A DNA stretch of 64,000 nucleotides from Delphinapterus leucas (taxonomy: Eukaryota; Chordata; Mammalia; Artiodactyla; Monodontidae), in NCBI RefSeq assembly GCF_002288925.2, contig NW_022098072.1, positions 22,489,489-22,553,488 of the forward strand, written 5' to 3'. Shown here piece by piece: positions 11,467-24,650 of the stretch; the first letter of the stretch is position 1, and each line of letters starts with the position of its first letter. Made by a program: the position numbers and the translations under genes. Below the pieces are notes generated by a model that saw only the letters and a list, made by a program, of their open reading frames with translations, did not search any database and was not told where the DNA came from.

Positions 11467-12490
11467 AAGAAGCTCATAATTTTGAAAAAGAGATAAACTA
11501 TATCTTGGCATTCTTCCAACCTACCAGAATAGTAATCCCATAAAAATGAGTCATCCTGTATTTCATCTTCTTACTCTTAGCTATATCCTGCTGTAAAATT
11601 AAAATACATCTTTCCTCCCTTGGTGTTTACAAGTTCCAAATATTTATAAACTTATGTCTCAACTGTCTCTCTGCTAAGATGAATATATTTAGCTCCTTTT
11701 CTCCTTTCCTTTTAAAGCAATTCCTCAATATAAGTCATCTTTTTGGTGACATTATTTAAATTCTCTATTTCTGTATTAAATTCTAGTATCCAAATGACAT
11801 AATTAAAATACTGTTCTAGATATGAAATCAATCACAATGAAAAACACCAACCTCACTGATGATGTAATGCTTCTTTGTGTGAAGTCCAAAACACTGGTTT
11901 TTATTTACTTTTTAAATTTGTTAGGTTATACTATTACTGCAAATTTATATTTACTCTAACACCTTTAATTGTATGGATTTTCTAGGTTTCTCACACCAAA
12001 TGAAAATTTAGAGATGGTATGTACTCTGAAACAGTTGTGACTAACAGATAGTGTAAAGCCAGATTCCCTATCATAATAAGAAATGAAGCATTTAAAAACC
12101 CTACTCATTGACTAAAACTGCAACTCTACTCTTCAGCTCACATACAAAATAATAATTTTTCAAATGTCTCCAACATATCCCTTTTACCCATATTCATACT
12201 TGATATACTCTATCTTTCTGTATCTACCACTGAATATATCTATAAAGTAAACATACAGTTTAAATCTTCTACTCCTGAAAATACTTTGGCAAAACCATGA
12301 CAATATGGTCCAGATAGCAGGCCTCATGATCAGAGAAGAATTAAGTAGGCTATCACAGACTATATTCCTACTGGCTTAAAGTTTCAAATCTTATTAGAGT
12401 TACTTAAGCAGTAGAGGCACTAGGGGAATGTATAGGTAAAATACAAACAAGTGTTATACTAGGTCAGAACCACCTTCAGAACACATCTTC
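11467..12490. other. no recognisable feature
   Basis: AT-rich intronic sequence without a clear gene or repeat. Confidence 0.45.
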
Positions 12491-12546
12491 AATATTGTGT
12501 CCATGCTAATACAGACGGCCAATAGGCACATGAAAAGAGGCTCCAC

Positions 12547-12901
12547 CTTCCCTATTGGCACAGTGGTTAAGAATCCTCCAATGCAGGGGACACGGATTCA
12601 AGCCCTGGTCTGGGAAGATCCCACGTGCCGTGGAGCAACTAAACCCGTGCGCCACAACTACTGAGCCTGCACTCTAGAGGCCACGAGCCACAACTACTGA
12701 GCCTGCACACCACAACTACTGAAGCCCGCATGCCACAATTACTGAAGCCCACATGTCTAGAGCTCATGCTCTGCAACAAGAGAAGCCACCACAATGAGAA
12801 GCCCACACACCACAACGAAAAGTAGCCCCCGCTTGCCACAACTAGAGAAAGCCCACACGCAGCAACGAAGACCCAACACAACGAAAAATTAATTTTTTTA
12901 A
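12547..12901 (+). mobile_element. CHR-type SINE, long subtype, nested in L1
   Basis: The plus-orientation element is flanked by a perfect 14 bp duplication AAAAGAGGCTCCAC (12533-12546 and 12902-12915). L1 sequence continues seamlessly on both sides, so this SINE is younger than the L1. Confidence 0.93.
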
Positions 12902-13681
12902 AAAAGAGGCTCCACATCACTAATTATTAGAGAAATGCAAATCAAAACTACAATGAGGTACCACCTCACACCAGTCAGAATGGCCATCATTAAAAAGTCT
13001 ACAACTAACAAATGCTGGAGAGGGTGTGGAGGAAAGGGAACGCTCTTATACTGTTGGTGGGAATGTAAGTTGGTGCAGCTACTATGGAAAACAGTATGGA
13101 GTTTCCTTAAAAAATTAATAATAGAGTTACCACATGATCCAGCAATCCCACTCCTGGGAACATATCCAGACAAAACCATAATTCACAAAGATACATTCAC
13201 CCTTACATTCACAGCAATACTATTCACAACAGCCAAGACGTGGAAACAACCTAAATGTCCATCAACAGATGAATGGATAAAGATGTGGTATGTATATAAA
13301 ATAGAATACTACTCAGCCATAAAAAAGAATGAAATAATGCCATCTGCAGCAACACAGATGCAACTAGAGATTATCATACCAAGTGAAGCAAGTCAGAAAG
13401 AGAAAGACAAATACCATATGATATCACTTATATGTGGAATCTAAAGTATGGCACAAATGAACCTATCTATGAAACAGAAACAGAATCACAGACATAGGGA
13501 ACAGACTGGTGGTTGCCAAGGGGGAGGGGGTTGGGGGAGGGATGAAGTGGGAGGTTGAGGTTAGCAGATGTAAGCTATTATATATAGAATGGATAAACAA
13601 CAAGGTCCTACTATATAACACAGGGAACTATATTCAATATCCTATGAGAAACCATAACGGAAAAGAATATTTTTAGAAAGA

Positions 13682-13702
13682 ATGTGTGTGTGTGTGTGTG
13701 TA
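13682..13702. repeat. (TG)n tract inside the L1 3' UTR
   Basis: About nine TG units at a position that is often variable in L1 3' UTRs. Confidence 0.85.
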
Positions 13703-13919
13703 TAAATAAATATAACTGAATCACTTTGCTGTACAGCAGAAATTAACACAACGTTGTAAATCAACTATACTTCAATTAAAAACATACATATTGTGTCCAT
13801 GCTATGGATGAAGTAATAATAATCAAGGGTGGCTTCTTTAATGGGGAAAAAAAATTTCATTTGGGAAAAAAAAACTTCATTCTGTTGCCCACAAACTTTT
13901 AGCACTTAAAAACAAACAA

Positions 13920-14440
13920 ACTCCCTAGCCTGATATTAGGGCCTTCCTCGATCAGGCTCCAACCCATATCTTCCTAGTCTTACTTCATACTACCCTAATT
14001 CAGCTTATCCATTTTTGAGCCAGACAGAACTACACACTCTTTCTGGGATAATTCAAGTGCTTTCTCACCTCAGAAATGTTACATCCAACACTTCATTAGG
14101 TTACCCTCATCTCTCAAATCTCTATTTAAATTCTACTCATCCTTCAAAGTCCAGCTCAAATGGCACCTCTCTGAAGCTTGTCCTTATTCCCCCACTCAGA
14201 ACCTCTTCTAACCCTGAATAGCATTTAGTCTGTACTTCTCACATTGCCATGTTCACATTCTCTCTCGTCTATCGGATAGTAAAATTGTTTGTGTACATGT
14301 CATTATTTCTTCTCTCAGACTAAACTCCTGAGAAGGTCTTGATACAGTCATGTTTGTACTGTCCTCACCCTTTCATGCTTTGCACATACAAGGAAATAAT
14401 AAAAATTTATTTGAGAAGTGTGCTGAATACATATGTTACC
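13920..14440 (+). repeat. L2-like LINE remnant
   Basis: 'ctactcatccttcaaagtcc', 'cttgtccttattcccccac' and 'agactaaactcctgagaagg' follow the L2 3' order in plus orientation. Confidence 0.6.
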
Positions 14441-14689
14441 TGATCCAAAAACATTCCGTAGTAATTAATATTCTTACTGATATTCATTCACTAAGGAAAT
14501 ATTTACTCAGTACCTATTGTGTACTGGAGCAGTAGTGTACCAAAATGAGTCAGAGACCCCACTCTCTCAATAAGTTTATGGTCTAGAACATCTTCTAGGC
14601 ATCTATATAAATTACTATAGTACTAATAGGCAAATGCCAGAAGAGAAGTAAAGATGAAGTACAACAGCAACCAACAAGGAGGAGAGATT

Positions 14690-15400
14690 ATTTCTAAGTA
14701 ATGATGGATATGAGGATAAGTTTTAACATTTGTGCAGGTCCTGAAAGACAGGTAATATTTGAATATGTAGAGACGGGGTAAGGAGTTTTAGCAGGAGAAA
14801 TAAAGGCCACTGAGGCAGGAACTCTCAGGAGGATCCAGGGAACAATCAATAGTTAAACAGTACAGTGTAAATAAAAGATTACAGGGATACAGAAGAAAAA
14901 TTTTAAAGGCAGTTGGAGCTATACCTGAGAAGACCTCAAAAGCCAAAAAAGGAACTATAGCTTTAGTCTGTAAGCAATGAGGAACTGTTTCAAAGTTCTT
15001 AAGCAGGGGCTGAGTAATTATTCAGAAGATCTAAAGTGGACTGGAAGGGAAAGAGATTGTTGATAAGGAGACAAGTTAAGAGGCTAGCACCATACTACAA
15101 GAAAAAGATAATAAAGGCCTGAACTAGGAATGAGGCACTAGGAATGGAAACAGATGAATGGAAGAGATATTTTAGAGGTGAAACTGACAGGATTAGGCAA
15201 GTTCTGGATGTGGAGTACAAGGGTCTGCAAGTGGTAAAAGAAGTTTCTAGGCTAGGAGGTGGGTGCTGCCATAACCAAAATAGAGGACACTAAAGCAGCA
15301 GCAAGTTTGGATGGGAGAAAACTGAATCCTGGTTATATTAGGTTTTAGTACCACTGGATATTCAGGCAGTGACATCACAAATAAAATGTGTTAATCTATG
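14690..15400 (+). repeat. ancient mid-repetitive element segment
   Basis: Same kind of sequence as 470-2330: 'cttaagcaggggctgagtaa', 'ctaaagtggactggaaggg' and 'gaaactgacaggattaggc'. The unit is long, old and without coding capacity. Family not named. Confidence 0.35.
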
Positions 15401-16375
15401 CTATTTAGAACAAAATACACAATTTTGTGACAAAAAGAGAAGAGCTGAGATCAGTTAATCTTCAGTAAAGGATTCTGATCAATGATTCAAACATGAATAT
15501 GACCTCAAAAATATAACTCACATAGGCTATGTTATATACAGCAAATTAAAATCTAAAACCATTTATGAAGGAAGGTTTGACCTAGAACAACTTCATGTAC
15601 CCAAGAATCATTTTAAAACATGCTGATTCACGGGTAATAGTAACGTGGATAAGTGGAAGGCTTTGAGAACCTTAGTTTAAAATTATGAGGTGAAATGCTT
15701 CTATTGAAACGGTAAATGCATCTTTGTGGTCCCTGTCATTTGGCCCCAATGTAACTCCAATGCCACATCAAGAGATGCTCAAGCCAGAAGACTAGGCCTG
15801 ACTGACAAGGTAGCAAGGGGTACTATCTAGATCCCTTATGTATTCATTCCTTTCTATAATAAATACTTCTCCTCAATTAAAAAAATTGAGTCGACCTAGA
15901 TCTATCCTTACTATATCCCTAGAATCTGCAAAAGCCTAAGCAAAATAAAACTTGCAACTATAAACTCAGTGGTATTACAGCTATTAAGTACCCATATTTC
16001 TTAAGAACAAAAAATCTCATCAACATAAACTAAAATGATAACAATGAAAAGATGAATAAAATAACTTGACATTAATAAATGTTTGTTATATGTGTACTGA
16101 GTAAAAAAGTAAAACCAAACATCAAACATTTGAATTATGGATAATATGCCTAATAAGTATTGATATATTTCCCCTGTTACTTATTTACTTATTGTTAATA
16201 CTAATAACATTCTATTTACTGGAGGCAGTGTCATTATTTCAGTTTAGCTTTGAAAACAATGTGAATTCAGTCTTTAATTATTAAACTGTTTACTAATGGT
16301 GAGCAAAATTACGAAAAACAAAATGAATCAAAAGGTACTTGTTTCGCATATGGCCATCCCATTAAGATTATGCTC
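15400..16375. other. no recognisable feature
   Basis: AT-rich intronic sequence; no confident call. Confidence 0.45.
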
Positions 16376-16420
16376 ATCGTAAATCAACTATACTCCAGTA
16401 AAAATTAAAAAAAGAAAAAG
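16376..16420 (+). mobile_element. terminal L1 3'-end fragment
   Basis: 'aaatcaactatactccagta' followed by an A-rich tail is the final part of an L1 3' UTR; a very short insertion. Confidence 0.6.
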
Positions 16421-16575
16421 ATTATGCCAATCATTTGTTGAAAATCACAATGACATTTTATAGCTGTGCGTAAATGTAAGGGAAGAATATACAACAAAAG
16501 TTAATAACAGTAATCTTTTGATCATAGGCTTATGGTGATTTTTATTTCCTTCTTTTTTGCTTATGTGTATTTTCA

Positions 16576-16818
<243 letters not shown>

Positions 16819-18280
16819 CTAAAAATTAAAATATATATATTATAATAACATAGTCTTTGCCTGTGTCAATAAAACACAATCAAGGCTGCAATAAATTCTC
16901 TACATTTTAATATTACTTATTAAAGGCCAATAATGACACAAAGAAAAATAATTTGAATAATAAGATCAAACCAAAACAATCTATATTGAGGGTAAATATG
17001 ACAGTATTAATGTGGTTATAATGACTAGATTTACTGAAACCATTAAGATTTTCATTAAATAAAACCAAGAAGTAACAAGGGTTGGTATTTAAAAACCTGC
17101 CTAAAAAATTGTATTAGTTGTATTCCCTACTGACAGAAAGAGTAAACAAAAGGAAAAAAACCCTGTAAATCTTTCCTATTCTATAAAAAGTTAGTGCATT
17201 TGGGTAACATCACTGGCTATATGTATTATTAGAATTATTGGAAAGTTCACCTTCTTTGGCACATAATGAAATTAGGATATATTCTCAGTAGTCAATATTA
17301 AATAGCAAATCACTACTAGAAAGCAGCAGGGAGAGAAAAAAGGAGAATTCAGTCCCATTGAAATAAATACAACCAGATCATCATATTCAAATTTTTATGT
17401 ACACATGTTACATTGTGGGTTATAAAACTTTGTAATGAAGGGGAAGAAATTCTACCTGCGCCCACCCCTCACATCCACCTCTATCTCCACTCCACCCTTG
17501 TCCAAAACATGCCAAAATGGGTACTAAATATCCATGGCAGGGGAGATTGTTGTCAATATCTGCTATAAAAGCATAAACTGAAATCTCCTTCAAGACCTAT
17601 GAGCTTGCTAAAGTTATTCCTAAAAAGATTTATAATTTTTATAGATGACAAACCACACTATATTGAATCAAAATTTAATTATCCAAAATTTGAACTTACT
17701 GCCAAATTGGAATTTTTTTACTTTTGGCAACTCCTGGGATAAAATGTTTAAATGCCCTGATTCCTAACTTTAAACATTTGGAATTAAAAATTTTGGCTTC
17801 TTTTATATATTGATAAAAACAACCCTAATATTTGCAAAACCGTAGGTGTTCTTCCATTTGGTGGAGTCCATTTTAAATGGCAAAATGCTGCAAGATTGAC
17901 CTTAATTTAGAGAGAGAAACTATTCACAGGTACATAACTGGTTAAATTTGAACTACTGTGTGGACCACAAAAGAAAGCAATTTTCACTACACATATTAGT
18001 AAACTGCCATTAATCACTTGCATAAAATTACAATTTCCCACTCAGTAAGATTTTTTGAAGTGAAATTTCTGAATGTTACAAATATCTTCTCAGTAAAATA
18101 GGATGCTAATGTTTATTGCTCTAATTCTTTTAAATCAAAATTTACATTTAGTATATTTATTTTGAACTATGGTCAACAGAGCAAGTCTTCCTTTCTGTGC
18201 ATTAGCAGTATGGAACACATACATTTACTTCTTCATACCTATATAAAATTACCCTAAAAATAAAGTGAGTTTAGACTTAC
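16819..18280 (-). other. CDK19: CDK19 intron between the two visible exons
   Basis: A 1462 bp phase-0 intron with minus-strand GTAAGT donor (starting 18280) and AG acceptor at 16819-16820. AT-rich; no repeat or RNA gene recognised inside. Confidence 0.9.
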
Positions 18281-18391
18281 CCATAAATCATGCTCAGCAT
18301 AATCAAACAGCAGCCACACCTTCCTGTCACTGTGAGAAAGGAACACCTTCTGCAGGGCGATCACATTAGGGTGCTTCAATTCTCGCAAAAG
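18281..18391 (-). CDS. CDK19: CDK19 exon encoding the N-lobe and hinge
   Basis: This 111 bp exon encodes 37 residues, [10 protein letters not shown] through DYAEHDLW. It covers the end of the alphaC helix, strands beta4 and beta5 and the hinge (LFDYAEHD) that contacts [17 protein letters not shown] matches CDK19; CDK8 has [14 protein letters not shown]. The acceptor is GCGTTCAG (AG at 18392-18393) and the donor is TGG|GTAAGT at 18280. Phase 0 at both ends, so it joins the next exon as HDLW-HIIK. No lesions. Probably exon 3 by family layout. Confidence 0.96.
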
Positions 18392-18540
18392 CTGAACGCA
18401 AGAGGAAGAGAGGGGTCACTATCCTGTTAGCAAGGGGAGGGGGGGATGATGCATACTGGCATGCTAGTTTTGCCTTAACTCCCATAACTTCAAAATGAAA
18501 TTTTTGAAAATTTAGACAATCCAGATAAGCAACATTAAAA

Positions 18541-18554
18541 ACACACACACACAC
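18541..18554. repeat. (AC)n tract
   Basis: Seven AC units, possibly inside an old L1-like fragment (18530-18700). Confidence 0.7.
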
Positions 18555-18769
18555 ATGCACACCCAAATACCGCTACTCAGAGATAAGCTTTGTTAACATC
18601 TTGGTGCATTTCTTTCCAATCCTTTTTCTATGTGTATGTGTGTGTTTTTAAAATGGGATCTTTTTACATGGTAAAATGTAAAATAGTAAAAGCAAAAGTA
18701 ATATCATATTGCTAAATAATTAAATATATTTTACATGTGCGTATTTTTTTTTTTAACTAGAGGAAAAAC

Positions 18770-18850
18770 TTCCTGGGAAGCAGAAATACTGTTTGTATCC
18801 ACTCCAGCACAGTATGTGCTCAATAAATATCAGACAAAAGAAGGAAAGAT
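18770..18850 (+). repeat. L2 3'-end remnant
   Basis: 'ccagcacagtatgtgctcaataaatat' is the characteristic L2 terminus. Confidence 0.55.
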
Positions 18851-19274
18851 ATTTAACAATCCCTAACTTATCCATGTCTAGAGCATGAGACTGAGGTTTT
18901 TTAGAAGAGTAATGAGCATAAGGCAATGACTCTCAAACCCACTGATAAAAACTGGTGTGGAGAAGAGGTCCTGTAAATAGGGAAAAGAATAGGCCTACAC
19001 AAAGCAGAAAGCTTCAAGCTGGATTCTGATAATAAGAAGGAAAGATAGACCAGATCAGCAAGTGAAAACTTAGTACTTGGTACATAACAGGCAGTTGCTT
19101 GATAAAATACTTAGCAATAATAACGTTAGCTGCTCAAGGTGAAAGCCTTATAAATATGCCTGCCTCATGCTGTCCTTAACCAGGGTTCAGACTTAATAGG
19201 TAGAAACATACTCAGTTTGATAAATATTTCAAATGCCTTTTAAATGTAAAGCTCTGTGGAAGATACAAAAAGGG

Positions 19275-19445
19275 AGAGTTTATAAATTGTTTTTCTCACA
19301 CTTAATCCTCCTAGCAACACTATGATGCACACAGAAGCTGAGGTTCAGTGTAATAAAAATAACTTGAGCAAAGTTCAACATTAGAAAGAGAAGAGGTTTG
19401 GATTTAAATAGATCTGCCTGATTCCAAAGTCCATGCTTTTTCCAG
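19275..19445 (+). repeat. MIR remnant
   Basis: 'acttaatcctcctagcaac', 'agaagctgaggttcag' and 'attccaaagtccatgctttt' follow the MIR consensus order in plus orientation. Confidence 0.6.
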
Positions 19446-19449
19446 TTCA

Positions 19450-20545
19450 GCTAAAGTCCTTGTCTTCAATTCCTACAATGTGGTAGGGAAGACAGACATA
19501 CAAATAGATCAATGAGGCAGAGAGAAATAAATCACTTAGCCATCTGAATAACTTTAAATGAGTAGCGCACACCTTGAATGCTTGTGCTGGAATCATGTCA
19601 AAGTCATCTGAACTCCACCTCTGCAACTTTTATAGGCCACTTCCCAGTTGTGTATTTCTTCACTACTTTCAATGACAGATTTCTCAATTCTCTCATTTTG
19701 CCTCTGTCACTCAGCTCTTTCTCTTCACCTACACCTTGACAACCTTGCTGGAAAGTGCTCTACCAGCTATAACTTGGGCATGATTCCCAGATGTGACTCC
19801 CTGGGTTCTCCCTCCAAACCATATGCCCTGGAACACAGCTAAGAAATAAAAGTAGGATGGGCTGAGCTGCCCCTAGCAGGTCTTTACTTCTCACAGCCTG
19901 CCTCAGGATTCTACCTGTATTTTCTGTTGGATGTAGGTGGGAAAGAAGGAGCTGGAAGAAAAATGACCAGAGAAGATAAAACAGTCCTACTCCCTTGCCG
20001 AGGGGTAGGGTTGGGGGGTGCAGAATTAGGTGGGTGCTCAGCTATCAGTTACTGTCTCTGCTCCCATGGCCTAAGAAATCTTAAGCAGTCCTGCTTCTGG
20101 CTGCAGATGCAAATGTTACACATCATATGTTCCTAATTAATGATGGAATCAGAAAAAGCGGCATTTTAGATTAATGCAGAGCTATATTCAGACAGTTTCC
20201 TGCTTATTGAATGCTTTAGGCTCCTAGACTCAGTCAAATAATGTGTTTAATGATGACCCCACTTGCCATGGTCAACCTTGCTATTGATGAACTTAGAGAA
20301 TTTGATTTTATTAAGTGTCTACCCAGAATATATGTTCTCTTTCCTGCTTGCAGGGGAAGGAAAGGTGAAACTCACTTCTGCATCTAAACCAGGCTCTTGA
20401 AACACCAAACACTGGCACAGACTCCTGAACCCTGGACCCCACTTGTCTGGGAGAGGGCATGTCACATGTAGCAATATTTAATCAATATCTCTAAAAAAAT
20501 TATGGTTTTTGTGACTACAAATTACTGATCACTCTACAATGAATC
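19450..20545. other. no recognisable feature
   Basis: Moderately GC-balanced intronic sequence. Open frames at 19648-19842 and 19927-20136 show no family resemblance. Confidence 0.45.
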
Positions 20546-20564
20546 TACCTTAAGTCCTATGTTT

Positions 20565-20788
20565 TTTTGTTTTGTTTTTTCTGTTTGTTTTTTTTTGCGG
20601 TACGCGGGCCTCTCACTGTTGTGGCCTCTCCCGTTGCGGAGCACAGGCTCCGGACACGCAGGCTCAGCGGCCATGGCTCACGGACCCAGCCGCTCCGTGG
20701 CATGTGGGATCTTCCCAGACCGAGGCACGAACCCGTGTCCCCTGCATCGGCAGGCGGACTCTCAACCACTGCACCACCAGGGAAGCCC
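20565..20788 (-). mobile_element. CHR-type SINE, short subtype, young
   Basis: Minus orientation, with a T/G-rich tail at the left. Perfect 15 bp target duplication TTAAGTCCTATGTTT (20550-20564 and 20789-20803). Most CpG sites are kept. Confidence 0.95.
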
Positions 20789-21124
20789 TTAAGTCCTATG
20801 TTTGAACATTATTTTGAATAGGTTATACATCTATATAGTTCAAAAATCAAAAGTACATAAAAGGAGATACATTGAGATGTCTCATTATCACTCCTGCCTC
20901 CAGTGACCACAGCCCCTCTTGCCTCCTAGAAGTAACAACTTTTATTAGTTACTTGTTAATCTTTCCAGTGTTTGTTTACGCAAATAAAAGCAAATATGAA
21001 TATTTACACAAAAGATAGCACCTATTTATTTTTAACTTTATCCTGTAAATCTCTCATTACCAGTACAATATTAGTTTATAGAAATCCTTCTGTTCTTTCT
21101 TACAGCTCCATGGTATTCCCAGGT

Positions 21125-21745
21125 CACTTTTTTTGTGGTAAAATATATATAACATAAAATTTACCATTTTAACTATTTTTAAGTATGCAGTTCAGTGGCA
21201 TTAAGTACATTCATATTGTTGTGTAAGAACCACCACTGTACCCTTTCTCCAGAATGTTTTCACAAACTGAAACTCTGTACCAGTATGCATCTCCCATTCC
21301 CAGCCCCTGGTATCTGCTATTCTATTTTCTGTCTCTATGAAGTTAACTATTCCAGGTACCTCATATAAATGGATCTGTTCAATATTTGTTCTTTTGTGTC
21401 TGGCTTTTTTCACTTAACATGTCTTCAAGATTCATCCATGTTGTAGCATGTATCACGATTTCCTTCCTTTTTAAGGCTAAGTAATATTTCATCGTGTGTA
21501 CACACCACATTTGCTTATTCATTCATCCCTCCCAACATCCCATGGACATTTGGGTTGATTCTACCTTTTGGCTATTATGAATAATGCTGCCTTGAAGACT
21601 GATGTACAAATATCTGTTTGAGTCCTTGCTTTCAATTCTTTTATATACTCAGAAGTAGAATTGCTGGACCCTATAGTAATTCTATGTTTGATTTTTTTGA
21701 GGAATTGCCATTCATTCAGGTTACCTTTTAATATGACATATAGGA
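21125..21745 (-). mobile_element. old L1 (L1M-like) fragment, antisense
   Basis: A run from 'aaatttaccattttaac' through 'ggctattatgaataatgctgc' to 'agaagtagaattgctgg' is the reverse complement of an L1M 3' UTR and ORF2 end. It is paralogous, with much divergence, to 50515-51185. Confidence 0.8.
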
Positions 21746-21880
21746 GGGGAGAGGGTAAAGTTTGCAACTGCATGCATTTACTAGAAAATTTCCCCTTATC
21801 CCCCAAATTGCATTATATAGCAACATACACTTTCCATTTCTGCATACCTACTATGCCTTTTCTACCCTACAGGTCTTTTT

Positions 21881-21995
21881 GTTTTTCGGCCACACTACAC
21901 GGCATGTGGGATCTTAGTTCCCCAACCAGGAATCAAACCCGTGCCCCCTGCAGTGGAAGTGCAGAGTACTGACCACTGGACCACCAGGGAATTCC
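21881..21995 (-). mobile_element. older short tRNA-derived SINE
   Basis: A roughly 115 bp copy with 'catgtgggatcttagttccc' and the head complement 'ctggaccaccagggaattcc'. A related but distinct cetartiodactyl SINE type from the CHR copies, and more decayed. Confidence 0.8.
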
Positions 21996-22139
21996 AACCC
22001 TTCAAGTCTTTATAAGTCACTAAATATCAATGTGAAGGCAGGCTGAGGCTAATAAATAGCAAACTATGTCTGTTTCATTCCCTCTCCTAATTCATTTTTC
22101 ACTCTATAGCCAGAGTAGTGTTTAAAAAATACAGAGCTG

Positions 22140-22578
22140 CAGCCATAAAAAAAGAAGGAAATTTTGCCATTTGCAGCAACATGGATGGACCTGGAGGGTA
22201 TTATGCTAAGTGAAATAGGTCAGACAGAGAAAGACAAATACTGTCTTGCATGTGGAATACACTTACATGTGGAATCTAAAAAATACAACAAACTAGTGAC
22301 CACAACAAAAAAGAAGCCGACTCACAGATATAGAGAACAAACTAATGGTCACCAGTGCAGAGAAGTGGGAGGGGCAATATAGGGATAGGGGATTAAGAGG
22401 TACAAACTATTATGCATAACATAAGCTACAAAGACATATTGTACAACACAGGGAATACAGCCAATATTTTATAATAACTATAAATAGAGAATAACCTTTA
22501 AAACTGTGAAAGGCTATATTATATGCCTGTAACATATAATATTGTACATCAGCTATACTTCAATTAAACAAAAAGAAA
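22140..22578 (+). mobile_element. L1 3' end, 5'-truncated
   Basis: Plus orientation. It holds the decayed ORF2 end ('gcagcaacatggatggacct'), the 3' UTR with 'tatacttcaattaaac', and an A-rich end. Confidence 0.8.
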
Positions 22579-22868
22579 TCGATCATCTCTGTCACTAGGG
22601 ACAGAACTGAGGAAGTAAAGCAAGAGATAAGGCAAAGGGCAAATAATAAGGAGGCTTGTAAGCCATGCAGAAGTGTCACCAGCTAGGTTCTCCAATATCA
22701 CTAGAAACATGCTGGGTACGGTGGGTTAGTGGAGAAGTCAGCTGATATACAAGGTACCACGCTGTGACTTTCTTCTGTGCATGTCTCATGGTCGGGCCAC
22801 TGAATGAGTGACTTTGGGGGTGATGGAGTTTAGGATGACTCAGATTTGACTTCCCTGAATCATCTGTA

Positions 22869-22943
22869 CTTGGTATGTATTTATATTAGTAGACTTGATA
22901 TGTATTTATCTTAGTATACTTGATATGTATTTGTATTAGTATA
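22869..22943. repeat. minisatellite, 3 x 25 bp
   Basis: Three head-to-tail copies of CTTGRTATGTATTTATATTAGTATA-like units begin at 22869, 22894 and 22919, each with one to three differences. Confidence 0.85.
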
Positions 22944-22959
22944 CTTTTATACAGTATTA

Positions 22960-23340
22960 ACTGTTTACATCCACCTCCTCTAGCAGACCATAGGCTTTTT
23001 GAGGACAAACACAATTTTAAATCTATCTCTACAGGGACTAGCACAATGTGTGGCATGTAGAAGTGATCTCATCCAGTTTGGAGGCTTTAAATGTCACCTG
23101 TACATATTAACTCCCAAATGTTTATTTCTAGCCCACACAGATTCCCTGAAGTGCAGCTACGCATGTATATATAACTGCCTCAACATCTCTACTTGAATGG
23201 CTAAAAGCCGATACTGAGGTTGTGATCTCCACCTCCCCTGCCTTCTTCTCCAACTGCTCTTCCCCAATCTCAGTTAGAAGCAACTCCATCATTCCAGTTA
23301 CTCAGGCAAAAAAAATCTCATCTACTTTAGCTCAATCCTC
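22960..23340 (+). repeat. L2-like remnant
   Basis: 'ggctttttgaggacaaacac' then 'gggactagcacaatgtgtgg' resembles an L2 end. It is followed by pyrimidine-rich sequence resembling inner L2. Confidence 0.45.
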
Positions 23341-24129
23341 AATATCACCTCCTCAAGTCTTCTACAGTCCTTCTATTTAAAATGATAACCACCCCTCTGC
23401 ATCTTTATTTTTCTGCAAAGTACTATCACTATCAAATATACTATAGTTCTATATCCCTTATCTATAATTCTAGAGAGCTCAGAAAACCAAAAGCTTTCTA
23501 GTAACTCAGGTAAGAGAAAAAATTTACACTTCAGTGGAAAAATGCATTGTCAAAGGCACATCATTTCAGGTTATCTGATTCTGATTCTATGGAAGCTATT
23601 TTACAACTCTCTACATTATAGATAACTGACAATGATGCAGAATAAGTCATGTCTACCTACACGCAAATTCTGTCCTGTCCAGTAGATGTTTGTTGACTTC
23701 CCTCTCCCATTGTGGGAGATGCTAGTTTTGCCTTAATTTGCACATCATTTCAATATTCCTGATCTATAAATGTGTTTGTCCTATGAATTCTTCTTTGAAT
23801 GGGTTATAACATCTACTTGGTTCCTTCATTTAATAAGTTAAATAAAATCTTTAAAATGTGTTCATTTTACATCTGGATCACAGTCATAATTTTACCTATT
23901 TTGAAAACTCCCCTTTAATACTCATTTTATAGAAGTATCTCATTTGCACTAACATGAAGTGGCTATAGTCTTTATTTAGTCCATTGAGTGTGAATGCTCA
24001 TACTTTTATTATAAAAGAAATAATAATAGGTTTGGTTACTGCATCAGAATTCCCCCTGGGTGTTAGGTAATACATAATATATATACCACATTATCTTCCT
24101 AACAATAATTTACTTTATGTTATTGTCTG

Positions 24130-24245
24130 TTTCTCTCCATTAACATATAAACTCCATGAAGGCAAAGTTTCCACTGGTTTTATAACCCCAGTGCTTAAAA
24201 TGGTACTTAGCACACAGTAAGTACTCAACAAATATTTGTCAAAAG
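24130..24245 (+). repeat. L2 3' end
   Basis: 'aactccatgaaggcaaag', then 'cacacagtaagtactcaaca', then 'aatatttgtcaaaaga' is a clear L2 terminus. Confidence 0.7.
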
Positions 24246-24650
24246 AATTAAATCTACTGAACTTACCTGGTTCTTACAAAATCAACCAGTAAATAGCTTG
24301 GAATATTATAAAACGTTGCTATCCTTTCAAAAGGCGTTTTGAGAGATTTTGTTTTTAATAAATTGAATAGACTGTGTCTAAAATAGTTCTTCTAGGGACT
24401 CTAACTTTCCACAAGCTCCATTTACTTTAGGTTTAAAAAGGAATTTTTCTCTCAACTAGCACCCACTCTAGCAAAAGTATGAGTGCTGGCTTGATGTAAA
24501 GAGCAGAAACATAGCTCTTAATAGCTCAGGGTGAGATATTTAACCTGGTACTGAACCGAAAGAGCCCCTAAGGGGTACTATGAGGGTGTTCCTTGAAAGG
24601 ACTGTGAATGCAATAAATGCTACAAAATCCTGAAGAAAATGATACATAGG

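Larger units (their letters stand above)
12509..13787 (+). mobile_element. 5'-truncated L1 carrying a nested SINE
   Basis: An L1 3' portion in plus orientation runs from within late ORF2 through the 3' UTR. It is bounded by a perfect 17 bp duplication ATATTGTGTCCATGCTA (12492-12508 and 13788-13804). An open stretch at 12935-13444 reads the ORF2 C-terminus, including the Cys-rich CWRGCG motif and the ending ISLICGI. A SINE at 12547-12901 sits inside it. Confidence 0.92.
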
